Shown: positions 34,146 through 46,375, counted from the first letter of the stretch. The stretch is DNA of 64,000 nucleotides from Erinaceus europaeus (GCF_950295315.1 NC_080171.1:95512470-95576469), one strand, 5' to 3'. Numbers and translations: made by a program. Notes: generated by a model from the sequence alone, not told the origin.

Positions 34146-35401
34146 TAGAACGCCTCCAGCTTAACATCATGAAGGATAGGCAAGATTATCAGACATTTAA
34201 CAAATTGTAATTGCCTAATAGATCACAACTAGAAGCTGTAACTTTCAAAAAAGGAATTGAGACTCCTAGTTCTAAAAGCTGTTATAAAAAAAAAATCTTA
34301 GGGTCACAGTTATTCTTCACATCCTGGAATTCTGAATGATAGCTGATCAAACTCAAATATGCTTCATTGGGACTAGAGGGGTTTTGATTTCTCTACTGAA
34401 CCCAAATCTCAGAAAATTGATTAAAAAAAAACATAGAAAGAATACCAGATTGCTAACTTTAAAGATGGGCCATTTTAATCAAGCCTTATTTTATGCAGAA
34501 CAGTTGTAGAAAATTCCATGTCCCCTTTTTTTCTGCTCCTTCCCTAGAGTTCCTTGCTTTGGTGCAGTACCCCATCCCCTGTCCAATTTTTTTCTCTAAA
34601 TGAACTCTAAAATATTCCCAGACAAATAAATAAGAAAAAAAAAAGGGAAAATTCTCTGTCTTAGGGACATTGTTAGCTTTTTTAATTTGGGAATTAGATT
34701 CTTTTAGTTACTTATAAATCCCTTTTGTAGTCATCACAAAAAAATAGTATGATTCAAACAATGTTGTGAATTTTGTTTACCTTTGGTTTTTATTTATTCT
34801 CAAATGGAAACCTGAACAATCAACAAAAAGTTTAAGTAAAATCTATGGGGACTCAAAAGCTATATCAGCCTTTCTAAGGATATGAGATAAACCACTACTC
34901 ATAAATGTTAACAGCTTTTCTATGTTCAATTTTTTTTAGTATAGTGAAGAACAGACATTATCATAATGATCATTCTACCCAGTGCCATATACAGATTTAA
35001 TACAGTCCCCATCAAGGTCCCACCACATTTTTTTATGAGAATAAGACTAAAGTTAAAAAGGTTTATCTGGAAGCAGAAAATACCTAAAATCACCAAAGCA
35101 ATCTTGAGAAAAAAGAACAAGATTGGAGGCATCAAGCTCCCACATCTCAAACTATAATGATATGGTAACCAGAAAAGCCTGGTATTAGAACAAATATAAA
35201 CACAACAACCAGTGGGATAGAACCAAGAGCCAAGAAATAAGCCACCCACACCTATGGGCATCTAATTTTTGACAAGAGGGCCAAAACATTAAATGGAAAA
35301 AGCTGAGAGCCTTTTCAATAATGAAGCTAAACCATTTCATCTCACCATGCACAAAAAGTAAACCCCAACAGATCAAGGATTTGGATGTCAAACCAGCAAA
35401 T

Positions 35402-35615
35402 GTTGGGGGCGGGTGGTGGCACACCTGGTTGCACATGTTGCAAAGTGCAAAGACTCAGGTTCAAACCCCTGATCCCCATCTGCAGGAAGAAAGCTTCACA
35501 AATGGTAAATCAATGCAGCAGGTGTCTCCCTGTCTCTTTCCCTCTCTGTGTCCCCCTTCTTCTTGATTTCTGGCAAAAGTCTCTATCAAATAAATAAAGA
35601 TTAAAAAGAAAATAC
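35402..35615 (+). mobile_element. ERI-type tRNA SINE in L1
   Basis: GGGGGCGGGTGGTGGCACAC head, GGTTCAAACCCCTGATCCCC, CTATCAAATAAATAAAGATT tail. Confidence 0.93.
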
Positions 35616-35675
35616 AAACACAAACCATCAAATAGAGAAAAGCACTGGCAGAAATCTTTTCAATATAGTTTTAAA

Positions 35676-35961
35676 ATTATTTATTTATTTATTCCCTTTT
35701 GTTGCCCTTGTTGTTTTATTGTTGTAGTTATTATCGTTGTTGTTATTGATGTTGTTGTTGTTGTATAGGACAGAGAGAAATGGAGAGAGGAGGGGAAGAC
35801 AGAGAGGGGGAGAGAAAGGTAGACACCTGCAGACCTGCTTCACCGCCTGTGAAGTGACTTCCCTACAGGTAGGGAGCTGGGGGCTCGAACCAGGATCCTT
35901 ATGCCGGTCCTTGCACTTGGCGCCACATGCGCTTAACCCACTGTGCTACTGCCCAACTCCC
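35676..35961 (-). mobile_element. ERI-type tRNA SINE, full length, in L1
   Basis: Reverse full-length element; perfect 17-bp target-site duplication TTCAATATAGTTTTAAA at 35659-35675 and 35962-35978. Confidence 0.97.
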
Positions 35962-36283
35962 TTCAATATAGTTTTAAAGTTTAGTATCTTTAATGACTCA
36001 AATCCATTCACAAGAAAAGCAGAAGCAAAAATAAGCCAATGAGACTACACCAAATTGAAAAGTTTTTGCACAACCAAAGAAATCACTACCCAAGTAGACT
36101 CCTTATGGGATGGGAGATCTTTCTATGCCATGAATCAGACAAAAGGTTAATAACCAAAATATATAGAAATGTAAATAAAGACAATGAGATATCACTTTAC
36201 ACTTGTGAGAATTTTATACATCAGAAGGGACAGAAACAACAAACGTAGGAGTTGTGGAGGAAGGAGGTTAAAAGTATCCTTTT

Positions 36284-36648
36284 AAGGGGGTTGGGCAATA
36301 GCATAGAGGGTTAAGTGCAGATGGCACGAAGCACAAGGTCCGAGGCGTAAGGATCCCGGTTTGAGCCACCAGCTCTCCATCTGAAGGGGAGTCAGTTCAC
36401 AAGTGGTGAAGCAGGCCTGCAAGTGTCTTTCTCTCCCCCTCTCTATTGTCCCCTCCTCTCTCAATTTCTCTCTATCCACCAACAGCATCAATAACCACAG
36501 TAACAAAAGAAAAAAAAAAAGGCAACCAAATGGGAAAAATGGCCGCCAGGAGCAGTGGATTTGTATTGCAAGCACTGAGTCCCAGCAATAACCCTGGAGG
36601 CCAAAAAAGAAAAAAGAAAGAGAGAGAGAAAGAAAGATAAAAAACCCT
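36284..36648 (+). mobile_element. ERI-type tRNA SINE, long subtype, in L1
   Basis: GGGGGTTGGGCAATAGCATA head, GATCCCGGTTTGAGCCACCA, linker AACAGCATCAATAACCAC, GGCCGCCAGGAGCAGTGGAT block, A/GA-rich tail. Confidence 0.94.
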
Positions 36649-37754
36649 TTTACAATGTACACTGGTCCAACCTCTGTGAAGAACAGTCTGGAGAACTGTC
36701 AGAAAGTTAGAAATGGACCTACAGATGCCTGGGAAATAAACTTATTCTAAGAGAACTCTGTATACCTACATTCAAAGCAGCACAATTTGTAATAGCTCAA
36801 ACTTGAAAAACAATCTAGGTGTCCAACAACAGATGAGCTAAGAAAGTTGTGTTATACAGATGTATTATTCAGCTATTAAGAATGATGAATTCACCTTCTT
36901 CATCTCATCTTAGATGGAGCTTAAAGGAATTATGTTAAGTGAGATAAGCCAGAAAGAAAAAGATGAATATGGGATGATCTCAGTAATGGGCACAACTTAA
37001 ACAAGAACAGAAACAGGAAACAAAGTAAAATTTGGACTGGTTTAGTCCACCACTCCAAAGCAAAGGACTCTGGGGAAGAAGGACAGGGAGAGGGGGTGGG
37101 TGTGGGAGTGTCTTTCAGGTGCTGGTACAACGATGATGGATCTACTTCTGGGGTGAGAGTGTTTTGCAGACAGCTATCTTGGTGACATGAGAATTGGTGC
37201 CCATGTACCAATAACTGCACTATAAACCATTAACCTCCCACTTTAAAAGCAAATAATAAATGAGTATTTTAAAAAAGAAACTACCAATGATTCTTAATTA
37301 GAAAGGCAACTAACTAGAAAACCTCAGAAATCAAAGCATTCAGCTGGTCTAGACAGATAGGGAACATACATCTGGGAAGGAGGAAGAGCAAAAAATGTTC
37401 CTTTTCCTTCAAAGATAAAATATAATGTTTCTTTATTTGGAGGTTTACTGGAGGGGAATAATAATTCATGTAAATACAGGGACAAAAAGCTGTTGCTACT
37501 TATCCATTTGATGCCTATGAGAGACACTGATAACTGATAATAGAGTCTGGACTGGCCTGAAGATAGCTTCAACTTATAACCACTGTAAATGGATCAGAGC
37601 TGGCACTCAATAAATGTATTTACCACCTCAAGTTGAAGACAAATAGATACTTCATTGAAAGTACTTCTAAAATTATAATTTATGTAGCTTTTTAAAAGAA
37701 AGAAAACATCTGAATATAGAATCATGAGTAAAGTGCTTTGAGAGAGTTTTGTCA

Positions 37755-37950
37755 GAAAAATAATGCTATCAAAGGAGGGGATGGGATACGGAGTTCTGGT
37801 GGTGGGAATTACATCCCTCTTACCCTATGGTTTTGTCAGTGTTTCCTTTTTATAAATAAAAAAAATGTACGGAGTTCTGGTGGTGGGAATTATATCCCTC
37901 TTATCCTATGGTTTTGTCAGTGTTTCCTTTTTATAAATAAAAAAATGTTT
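37755..37950 (+). repeat. unnamed-repeat 3' end, 81-bp unit tandemly duplicated
   Basis: The 3' terminal unit TACGGAGTTCTGGTGGTGGG to TAAATAAAAAAATG occurs twice head to tail (37787-37867 and 37868-37948) with two C/T differences plus one A of length. Confidence 0.92.
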
Positions 37951-37984
37951 ATCTGAAAGTGATTAAAGCCATAATCTAGCTACA

Positions 37985-38180
37985 ACCATGACTATTTATT
38001 TAGCATTTACTATCTGCCTAGGTCTAATTACTTCAGAGATATTTATCTCATTAAAATACTTCTAACATTCCTATAAAGTAGGCAGCATTACTGCCACACT
38101 TAACAGAGGAGAAAACTAAGGTGGAAGGTTACAAAGCCAGGGGCAGAGCTATGATGTCAACTAAATCCAGGAGTCTGCTC
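37985..38180 (-). repeat. MIR element
   Basis: Reverse MIR: CCTATAAAGTAGGCAGCATT, CAGAGGAGAAAACTAAGG, TTACAAAGCCAGGGGCAGAG. Confidence 0.8.
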
Positions 38181-38799
38181 TCAGCTCCCAGGAAGTTGCA
38201 TTGGGGCTATGATCTGTTCATCTCACAATTGCAGAGTATCTGTATGTGTATATACCATGCCCTCCAGTAATCAAAAATAAAGATCAAAATGCAAAAAAAA
38301 AAAAAATCACCTTAAAAACAAATGCATTAGGAAAAGAAGTGAGATAATAGAGTTTCACATGTATTTTCACACAAAGAAATCATTAGTTCTTGAGCAAGAG
38401 TCAGATTGGCTTCCCAGGGAAAGAGACCTCAGAGCAGAGCCTGAAGGAAGAAGACAGAAACCGTTAGTCCTCCTCCCAAGCAGACCAGTAATGTAGTATC
38501 TCTGGGTTAACTGAACACTGCAGCTTCTTAGGACCTCTGGCTGGTTGTAGTAATGACTGGAAGCTTGAACAAGAAGTGGCAATTTAGTCAATAACTACAT
38601 GACTAGTAAGAAGTGGGTGGATATGGAAAACCTCACCCAAGTTGCAATGACTGTTCTGTTGGTGGGATTCATTCACCATCCACTACAACCAGTTATAATA
38701 ACTGAAATCTTCAGAACTCTTCCAGGATCTTTATTACCTTCTTTGCTTCTGAAAGTCAAATAGGATTCATTGCCACTCAGGTCAGATTTGAGGTCAACT

Positions 38800-39010
38800 A
38801 AATTTTATTGAAAAACAAGTAGTATGTGCTTAGCACTGAAAGATGTGCTTTAAAATCTATGACAATCTATAATCAAATTTATAATCTTTCAACAACCCTG
38901 TACCACCCTCATTTTTTTTTTTAACAGAAGACAGAGTCTCAAAGAGATCAAGTGACTTGCTCCAGTTCATAGCCATAGCTAGGAATATAACAGAGTTAAG
39001 TACACATTTA
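38800..39010 (-). repeat. MIR element
   Basis: Reverse MIR: AAGACAGAGTCTCAAAGAG, ATCAAGTGACTTGCTCCAGT, CATAGCTAGGAATATAACAG. Confidence 0.75.
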
Positions 39011-39860
39011 GAAACTGAACAAATCACCTTGACTTGAAGGCTACTGTTCTCACTCCCAACTCTGCTATCCCTTTTACTGGAAAAATTTAACACCAGTAAG
39101 ACTCTGAAACAACCAGGTGGGAGACTGCATCACTCTCATGAGAGCAACAGAGAAAAAAAATCCAATTTTTATAAAGTTTGTGCCTAGTCTTGCTTTCCTT
39201 ATCTAAAAATTAAATCACTCTGTCTTGGCTCACAACAGTGATTATCCTTTTAGCCTGAAGAAACCAGAAGAAGTTATTGACCTTTGTTCCTGTTGCCTAA
39301 GCACATTGCAGACACTGAAACTTTTTTAGTGAAATCTCAAATATTGGCCGCACACTTTCTGCCAGAGTTTCAGTGTAGTGGCTAAAAAAGTTAACATCTC
39401 CTCTTGGGTCTCCTAATACTCCTGTACTAACACCATACTTTGAAACTGTATCAGGATCAACCTTATTGGAAACTCAAAAGAGATTATATTCAGGTCTGAG
39501 ATAGTATTCAGCTTAGATTAGGCAACACCAAAATCAAAGCTCTCCCAAAGAGAAATATAGAAACAAAGGATTTTTTTTTAGCGCTAGTCTATACTTGTAA
39601 ATGTCTCCTAAATTAATGTAACCAGCTTCTACTATGTATTCTAAGAATGAGTTTCATGATGCAAATTAACATTAAGGAATAATTATTTTTATCCTAGAGA
39701 ACTGTTTCTTCACTGGTTCTGAATCTGGTAGTTTCAATTATTTGTAGATCCTTAAACTAGGGGTCTACAGTTAGGTCTGTACCAAACCTTCTGAATCAAA
39801 TTCCTGGAACTGGTGCCTAAGAAATTAAGTTTCTAATTAGTCCTCTAACATGACTAATTT

Positions 39861-40143
39861 TTTAAATATTTATTTTATTTATTTATTCCCTTTTGTTGCC
39901 CTTGTTGTTTTATTGTTGTAGATATTATTGTTGTGATTGATGTCATCATTGTTAGATAGGACAGAGAAAAATGGAGAGGAGGGGAAGACAGAGGTGGGAG
40001 AGAAAGATACCTGCAGACCTGCTTCAACGCCTGTGAAGTGACTTCTCTAGGTGATGAGCCGGGGACTTAAACCGGGATCCTTATGCTGGTCCTTGCACTT
40101 TGAGCCATTGGCGCTTAACCCACTGCGCTACTGTCCGACTCCC
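39861..40143 (-). mobile_element. ERI-type tRNA SINE, full length
   Basis: Reverse full-length element; perfect 16-bp target-site duplication CTAACATGACTAATTT at 39845-39860 and 40144-40159. Confidence 0.97.
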
Positions 40144-41558
40144 CTAACATGACTAATTTATGGATCAGTACTTGGGAATCAGTAACAATGAGAATACTAT
40201 AAATTATACAGATCTGTTGCTCAGTGTTTGTTGAAGCAATGAAAGAAAAAGAGGAAAGTAAGAACCAGTAGGGAGACAAAGGCTGAAGCCATAGCAAACT
40301 TTAAAGTACCACACACTAAACTGTTGATACTCAAGAATTATATAACCTCTATAAAATTCCAAAGTTTTTCTCTCTAGCTGTTCTTCAACATAAAAAATCC
40401 TCACACATAATTAAATAAAGAATATAGTTCAAAGACCAGCTAATTGTATTTATCATTACACTTTAAAAACGAGAAAACCACAAATAAAATATACCAATCT
40501 TTTCTCCTACTTCCCATCAATGAAAGTTCCTTTCATTTATTTCTAACAGTTTTTAATATTCTCTGAGCCACAATAAAATTTTATGTGATGGAGATTAGAG
40601 AGGCTATGCTATTTGAAAGTTTGGCTGCAGAGTCTGTATTTCATGCCACTTTATTTTGTTAAGGATTTCCCTCTTCGGCAAAAGGATTAGTTTTCTTCTC
40701 ACTTCTTTGAATACTCTTAGGTTGCTACTGTGAACTAGGTTAATCTCTCTTTTTTAACATATAAAGATGAACAAATAAAATGTTCGATTTATTTATTTTT
40801 TTACATATAATACTAAATTTAGTCTTAGAATTCTCTTTTTGGTAAGTTTCCAGTTACAAGGTCTTGGCTTCCTCTGAGCACAGTATGAAACAAAATAATG
40901 CATTTTGCTCCTACGGCTGGAACATGTAGAGTGGAGTTTGTAGGCAAAGCGGCCCTGGCACTGGTCCAGTATTTCAGCCCTTCTTAAACTGCCACTCTCA
41001 TCTTTGCTTGGAGGGTTGCAGATAAGCAAACAGCACAGGATCTCTCTAGTCCAGAAGATCTAGGAAAGCTATACATTCATCATGCAGATGTCCAACCCAC
41101 TGTAGGGAATAGCATAACCACAACCAGGTATCCTTCATCATGAAAGAAATGAAAGTGAAACCAAATCTGAAAAAAAAATTTCCAGACCACAAATTGGCTT
41201 CTATGACACAAAACCAGGGCAAGACAAGACAATGCATGAGTAGTGAGAGCTGGTGGGCCAAGGTCAGTTTAAGACCAGGAAGGTATCTATCCAGCTCCTA
41301 GAACACAACTGAACGTTCTATGAGGATACAGCCTCACCTATCACTCCCAGATCACCAGTGGCCAAGGCCGACCTGTGTCCCACATTTTCTTGGACTAATC
41401 TTTGTCTAGAAAGGAAGAAGATAACAAGGAGAAGATTATTTTTCTTCTTCCCTAATGGAGGAGCTATCATTAAAAAGTTATAACCCATTGGTTAGTTATG
41501 AGTATCACATAAGGCTCAATTAACTAGTTGCACCACACCATTTAAAAAGTGTTCACTG

Positions 41559-42215
41559 GAACAGTCTGGAGAACTCTCAGAAGGCTAGAAATGGACCTAC
41601 CCTATGATCCTGCAATTCCTCTCCTGGGGATATATCCTAAGGAACCCAACACACCCATCCAAAAAGATCTTGTACATGTATGTTCTTAGCAGCACAATTT
41701 GTAATAGCCAAAACCTGGAAGCAACCCAGGCGTCCAACAACAGATGAGTGGCTGAGCAAGCTGTATCTATATACACTACTACTCAGCTATGAAATACTAC
41801 TCAGCTATGAAAAATGGTGACTTCACCGTTTTCAGCCGATCTTGGATGGACCTTGAAAAATTCATGTTAAGTGAAATAAGTCAGAAACAGAAGGATGAAT
41901 ATGGGATGATCTCACTCTCAGGCAGAAGTTGAAAAACAAGATCAGAAGAGCAAACACAAGTAGAACCTGAACTGGAATTGGCGTATTACACCAAAGTAAA
42001 AGACTCTGGGGTGTGTGTGTGTGGGGGGGGGGGAAGAATACAGGTCCAAAAAGGATGACAGAGGACCTAGTAGGGGTTGTATTACTACATGGAAAACTGG
42101 GAAATGTTATGCATGTACAAACTACTGTATTTACTGTCGAATGAAAAACATCAATTCCCCAATAAAGAAATTAAAAAAAAAAAGAAAATGAAAGAAATAT
42201 ATGTGAGACTCTAAA
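41559..42215 (+). mobile_element. young 5'-truncated L1 with target-site duplication
   Basis: About 640 bp of L1 3' end: ATGGACCTACCCTATGATCC, TAATAGCCAAAACCTGGAAG, GAATATGGGATGATCTCACT, CCCCAATAAAGAAATTAAAA and an A run at 42172-42183. Perfect 15-bp duplication AAAAAGTGTTCACTG at 41544-41558 and 42216-42230. About 30 bp of non-L1 sequence and a second A run lie between the first A tail and the right duplication. An 18-bp internal tandem repeat sits at 41777-41812. Antisense to DENND1A. Confidence 0.95.
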
Positions 42216-42544
42216 AAAAAGTGTTCACTGAATATAACACATACATATTGCTTTGGAAATCAAATAACCTTTGTTATCATACAAATGGGTATTTTTAGTT
42301 TTCCAAGCCCCTTAGCATAGCTCTAAATGATAGAGAGGGTGATTAAGGTGAAGGTACAGAGGAGCTGGCAGGAACTGCTATGCATACACCCTGAAGCTGC
42401 AGGGATAAGGAAGCTAGATTTCAGGGACCCATTATTAATGCACTCACAAAAAGGGGACAGCACAGATGTGGAGGGGACAGAGTACAGATAGAAACTTCAG
42501 GAAACAAGGCTTTGGCTGAGGGTGCCAGTTAGAAATTCACATAC

Positions 42545-42694
42545 AGTGGTCTGGCAGGTAGTACAGTGGATAAAGCATTGGACTCTCAAGCATAAGGTCC
42601 CGAGTTCAATCCCCAGCAGCACATGTACCAAAGTGATGTCTGGTTCTTCCTCTACCTTTCCCTTGACTAAATAAATAAAATAAATTAAAAAAAG
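42545..42694 (+). mobile_element. tRNA SINE, short type
   Basis: GGTCTGGCAGGTAGTACAGT head, GAGTTCAATCCCCAGCAGC B box; perfect 13-bp duplication GAAATTCACATAC at 42532-42544 and 42695-42707. Confidence 0.96.
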
Positions 42695-42794
42695 GAAATT
42701 CACATACTGACCATCTGATTCCCTGGTGCTAAGAATGGTACTAAGCATATAGAAAACACTCCCAAAATCTTAAACTGAAAGCTTTATGTCCATT

Positions 42795-43039
42795 ACAGGG
42801 CAATGGGCTGGTTGCAGGTCACTGGGGCTCAATGCCAGCACTATAAATCCTCCACTCCAGGCCATTTTTTCCCTTTTCTTTTTCTTGGATAGAACAGAGA
42901 AATTGAGAGGGGGCAGGATATTGAGAGGGAGAAAGACAGACACCTGCAGATATGCTTCACTGCAGGTGGGGAGGCAGGGGCTTGAACCCAGGTCCTTGTG
43001 TTATGTGAGCTTAACCATGTGTGCCACCACCTGGCCCCC
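42795..43039 (-). mobile_element. ERI-type tRNA SINE, long subtype
   Basis: Reverse element: CTGGGGCTCAATGCCAGCAC block, GACACCTGCAGATATGCTTC, GGGGCTTGAACCCAGGTCC, CACCTGGCCCC head. Confidence 0.9.
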
Positions 43040-43627
43040 GGGTGTTTGGTATTTTTGATCTATGGCCAATCCAGGAATATTTCTCTGGATCCAAATGTTA
43101 AAGGGAACTCATGACAGAACTGCAAGGATACAGTGAATTACTAGGAAGGAGATTTAGAACCAAGAAAGGTGGCTTTTAATCCCATTTTGGTCAAGGCAGT
43201 TCAATCTCATGCTTATATTCTCACTGCAAAAAGAGAACAAAGTCAACTAGTTCCTAGGTTTTCTATAAGAAGATAAAGAAAAAAAAAAAAAGTCTAGCAG
43301 TGTCTAATATAGTCGGTGACTCAAAAAGATTAAATTAAAATTCCATCAAGTTGGTATAGGGGTGCACTGGAGGCTTCACACATAAAATACTGAGGCTGGA
43401 TCTCAATACGGGTGATCTAGATACTTAGTCTGCAGATACTGTCAGTACATCTCTGACAGTTATGAAGCTATTTACAAAACTGCACAAGAATTTCCTCTAA
43501 TAACCATACATTATTTTTTACTTTAACAAGTACTATCCAGTTCCACTAATCACCTGGTCTACCTGATTTGGTTGGATCTCCTTGACTCTTCTTGGGAATT
43601 TTCACATTCCTTAGGGATGAATATTCT

Positions 43628-43911
43628 TTTTTAAAAAACTATTTATTTATTTCCTTTCGTTGCCTTATTGTTGTAGTTATTATTGTTGTTACTGATGTCA
43701 TCGTTGTTGGATAGGACAGAGAGAAATCGAGAGAGGAGGGGAAGACAAAGAGGGAGAGAGAAAGACAGACACCTGCAGACCTGCTTCACCACCTGTGAAG
43801 CGACTTCCCTGCAGGTGGGGATCCAGGAGCTTGAACTGGGATCCTTATGCCAGTCCTTGCGCTTTGTGCCATGTGTGCTTAACCCACTGTGCTACCCGCC
43901 CAACTCCCTAA
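43628..43911 (-). mobile_element. ERI-type tRNA SINE
   Basis: Reverse element with TTATTTATTTCCTTTCGTTG tail, CACCTGCAGACCTGCTTCAC and CGCCCAACTCCC head. Imperfect duplication around GATGAATATTC on both sides. Confidence 0.95.
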
Positions 43912-43972
43912 AGATGAATATATTCTTAAAATATGCTGGTGGCCCCAAGGCAAGCACATTGAAGGAACTTAG

Positions 43973-43975
43973 TTG

Positions 43976-44017
<42 letters not shown>
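43973..44017 (+). repeat. (GT)n microsatellite
   Basis: About 45 bp of GT with one GC interruption. Confidence 0.96.
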
Positions 44018-44019
<2 letters not shown>

Positions 44020-44671
44020 TCCTGGATGATTCTCCCTTCCAGGGAGTCAAAAATTTCTTTCCCCTTCCATTAAATCATGATCTATTTGCATGTCTGGGTT
44101 TCTCATCTAAGATGATTTACTCCCTCTCTTTGAATGGATGGGAGATTCTATAAAACGGGGATAATACCTACCTAGGATTGCATAACATTATCTTTGTATG
44201 GCTCTTATTTTAGACCTACCTGCTTCTCATATGAGAAACCAAAGTGCAGTATGAATTAAAGTGAGAGGTGAAATTACAGAAGAAAAGTGGAGCTTTTGTT
44301 CTAGAAAAGTCACACTGAAATATTTAGAGAGCAAGATTTAGTTAAGCCTTTCTTATTTACCATTTATAAAGGAAAGCCATCAATATACACTAACTGAGCA
44401 AAGAGAACAAAAAACTTACATTTTCTTATACAGAATATCACAATGGTATTGATCCATAAAACCTGGGATGACTATTACCTGACTTTAAACAGTGCTGGAT
44501 TAGTCCCTGTTGACGCAGTCATTTTTATAGAACATAGTGTACTGTAGTGATTGATAACTTTTATCATGCAGATTCTCACTAGCTCTGAAAATCATTAAAC
44601 GTACCACAGATCTCACAAAATTGATAAAAAAAAAAAAAGTGATTTGTCAAGGTATAATAGAGCACATCTAG

Positions 44672-44805
44672 ATTTGTCAAGGGAGAAACCTCAGAACCTT
44701 CAGGCTGAAAAACTCTTACACTCCTTTCACCAAAGTGGGGGGGGGAGTCATTGTGGAAATAAAAAGCAGAAATTAGAAAATTTTCAAATATCTGAAACTG
44801 GAGAT
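44672..44805 (+). repeat. left arm of an unexplained inverted repeat
   Basis: 134 bp from ATTTGTCAAGGGAGAAACCT to ATATCTGAAACTGGAG that reappears reverse-complemented at 45210-45344. By eye about 85 percent identical, with near-perfect outer 29 bp and inner 50 bp and a variable middle. Confidence 0.9.
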
Positions 44806-44929
44806 ATCTAAAGGCTTAGATAATACTGATTATTCAGATATAATAGTGATTATTCAGATTCTTTATCAAAGTATTTTTAGTCAAATTAATACAACTTAAA
44901 GCCTCAAAAAAAAACAGCAATTCATCTCA

Positions 44930-45065
44930 TGATAGAGAATGAGAGAGAAAGAGAGAGAGACACCAGAGCACTTGTTAGCTTTGGCATTTGGTGGTGCCTG
45001 GAGCAGAATTTGGACCACCTTGGATATCAGGCATGCAAGCCTAGCGTAATTAGCTACCTAACCCT
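44930..45065 (-). mobile_element. degenerate tRNA SINE in the inverted-repeat spacer
   Basis: GAGAGAAAGAGAGAGAGACA body, GTGGTGCCTGGAGCAGAATT and GGCATGCAAGCCTAGCGTAA; diverged reverse SINE. Confidence 0.6.
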
Positions 45066-45209
45066 CACGACACATCTTCAACTTGATTACATATAGCACA
45101 GTATTTAACTTCTAACAGGTTGGGTTATCTTCCTGCTTCCCACCCCCTTAATTTACGTGACACTCACTCACCCAAGGAGTTTTGGTTTTTAAGTTTGGGA
45201 GTGGGACCT

Positions 45210-45344
45210 CTCCAGTTTCAGATATTTGAAAGTTTCCTAATTTCTGCTTTTTATTTCCACAATGAGTTTCTGTTTTCTTCCTTTGGTGAAAGGAGTACAG
45301 GGGTTTTTTAGTCCGAAGGTTCTGAGGTTTCTCCCTTGACAAAT
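45210..45344 (-). repeat. right arm of an unexplained inverted repeat
   Basis: Reverse complement of 44672-44805. The 405-bp spacer contains a degenerate SINE (44930-45065). No match to any repeat family I recognise. Confidence 0.9.
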
Positions 45345-45461
45345 ATTATGTAGCAAGATCAAATAAGAAAAATGATAGAGATCACTGCTTGAAAATTTCC
45401 TTAAGGTAGCAAGAAGGAAAAGAGAAGTGTCATCCCATCAACAAGGCACTGCTTTGCTATT

Positions 45462-45660
45462 TAAAAAAAAAATGTATTTATTGGATAGAGACAGAGAAAC
45501 TGACAGCAGCAGGGAAGATAAGAGATGAAGAGAGAAAGAGACACCTGCAACACTAATCCACCACTTGGGAAGCTTTTTCCCCCTGCTGTTGGGGGCGGGG
45601 GTTTGAACTTAAGTCCTTGTGTATTGTAGCATGTGTGCTCTACAACTGCCTGGTGCCCTC
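45462..45660 (-). mobile_element. ERI-type tRNA SINE
   Basis: Reverse element: TGTATTTATTGGATAGAGAC tail, GACACCTGCAACACTAATCC, GGGGGTTTGAACTTAAGTCC, CTGCCTGGTGCCC. Confidence 0.92.
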
Positions 45661-45724
45661 CTTTGGTATCTTTATAAAACTGCAGTCCCAAAAGACTTCC
45701 TAGCTTCTTCCAGCACAAAGACCC

Positions 45725-46375
45725 TTAGTTTCGTCTGCTCTATTCTAACTTTTAGATTCCTGATTATTAAACAATTTGTTCTGTTTTTTATCTTACTGCT
45801 TTTCAGCCACCAAGTTGCAGATGCTACCATGTCTCCAACCATGGCCAGATGACATCACCAATATGTCCTGGATCCTCGCCTCCCCAGAGTCCTATCCCAT
45901 CAGGGAAAGACAGAAACAGGCTGGGGTTATGGATCAACAATGTCAACATCCATGTTCAGCAGAGGAGCAATTACAGAAGTCAGACCTTCCACCTTCTGAG
46001 CCTCAAAGAATTTTGGTCCATAGGGGATGGAGTGGTGGTGCACCTGGTTGAGCGCATATGTTGCAATTCACAAAGACCCAGGTTCGAGCCCCTGGTCCCC
46101 ACCTGCAGGGAGAAAGCTTTGCAAGTGGTAAAGCAGGGTTGCAAGTGTCTTTCTCTTTCTGTCTCCCCCTTCCTCTCAATTTCTGACGGTCTCTATCCAA
46201 TAAATAAATAAAGATAATAAAAATAAAAAAATAATTTTGGTCCATAATCTCAGAGGGATAAAGAATAGGAAATCTCTCAATGGAGGGGATGGGATATGGA
46301 ACTCTGGTGGTGGGAATTGTACCCCTCCTATCCTATAATCTTGTTAATCATTATTAAATCACAAAACAAACAAAC
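45725..46375 (+). mobile_element. unnamed hedgehog repeat, 3' half, split by a SINE
   Basis: TTTCAGCCACCAAGTTGCAG to AATCATTATTAAATC, matching the 28040-28420 part of the fuller copy. Interrupted by the SINE at 46023-46232. Confidence 0.88.
46023..46232 (+). mobile_element. ERI-type tRNA SINE inside the unnamed repeat
   Basis: GGGGATGGAGTGGTGGTGCA head, GGTTCGAGCCCCTGGTCCCC, CTATCCAATAAATAAATAAA tail; perfect 14-bp duplication AATTTTGGTCCATA at 46009-46022 and 46233-46246. Confidence 0.97.

Larger units (their letters stand above)
34925..37275 (+). mobile_element. hedgehog-lineage L1 3' half with three SINE insertions
   Basis: ORF2 C-terminal half antisense to DENND1A. The clearest coding relic is 34966-35157 (RFIWKQKIPKITKAILRKKN, then IGGIKLPHLKL), the well-known segment after the RT domain. 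It continues through KTLNGKS-like sequence and the 3' UTR (ATGGAGCTTAAAGGAATTAT, TGATCTCAGTAATGGGCAC) to an A-rich end. SINEs interrupt it at 35402-35615, 35676-35961 and 36284-36648. Stops and frameshifts make it inactive. Confidence 0.9.
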
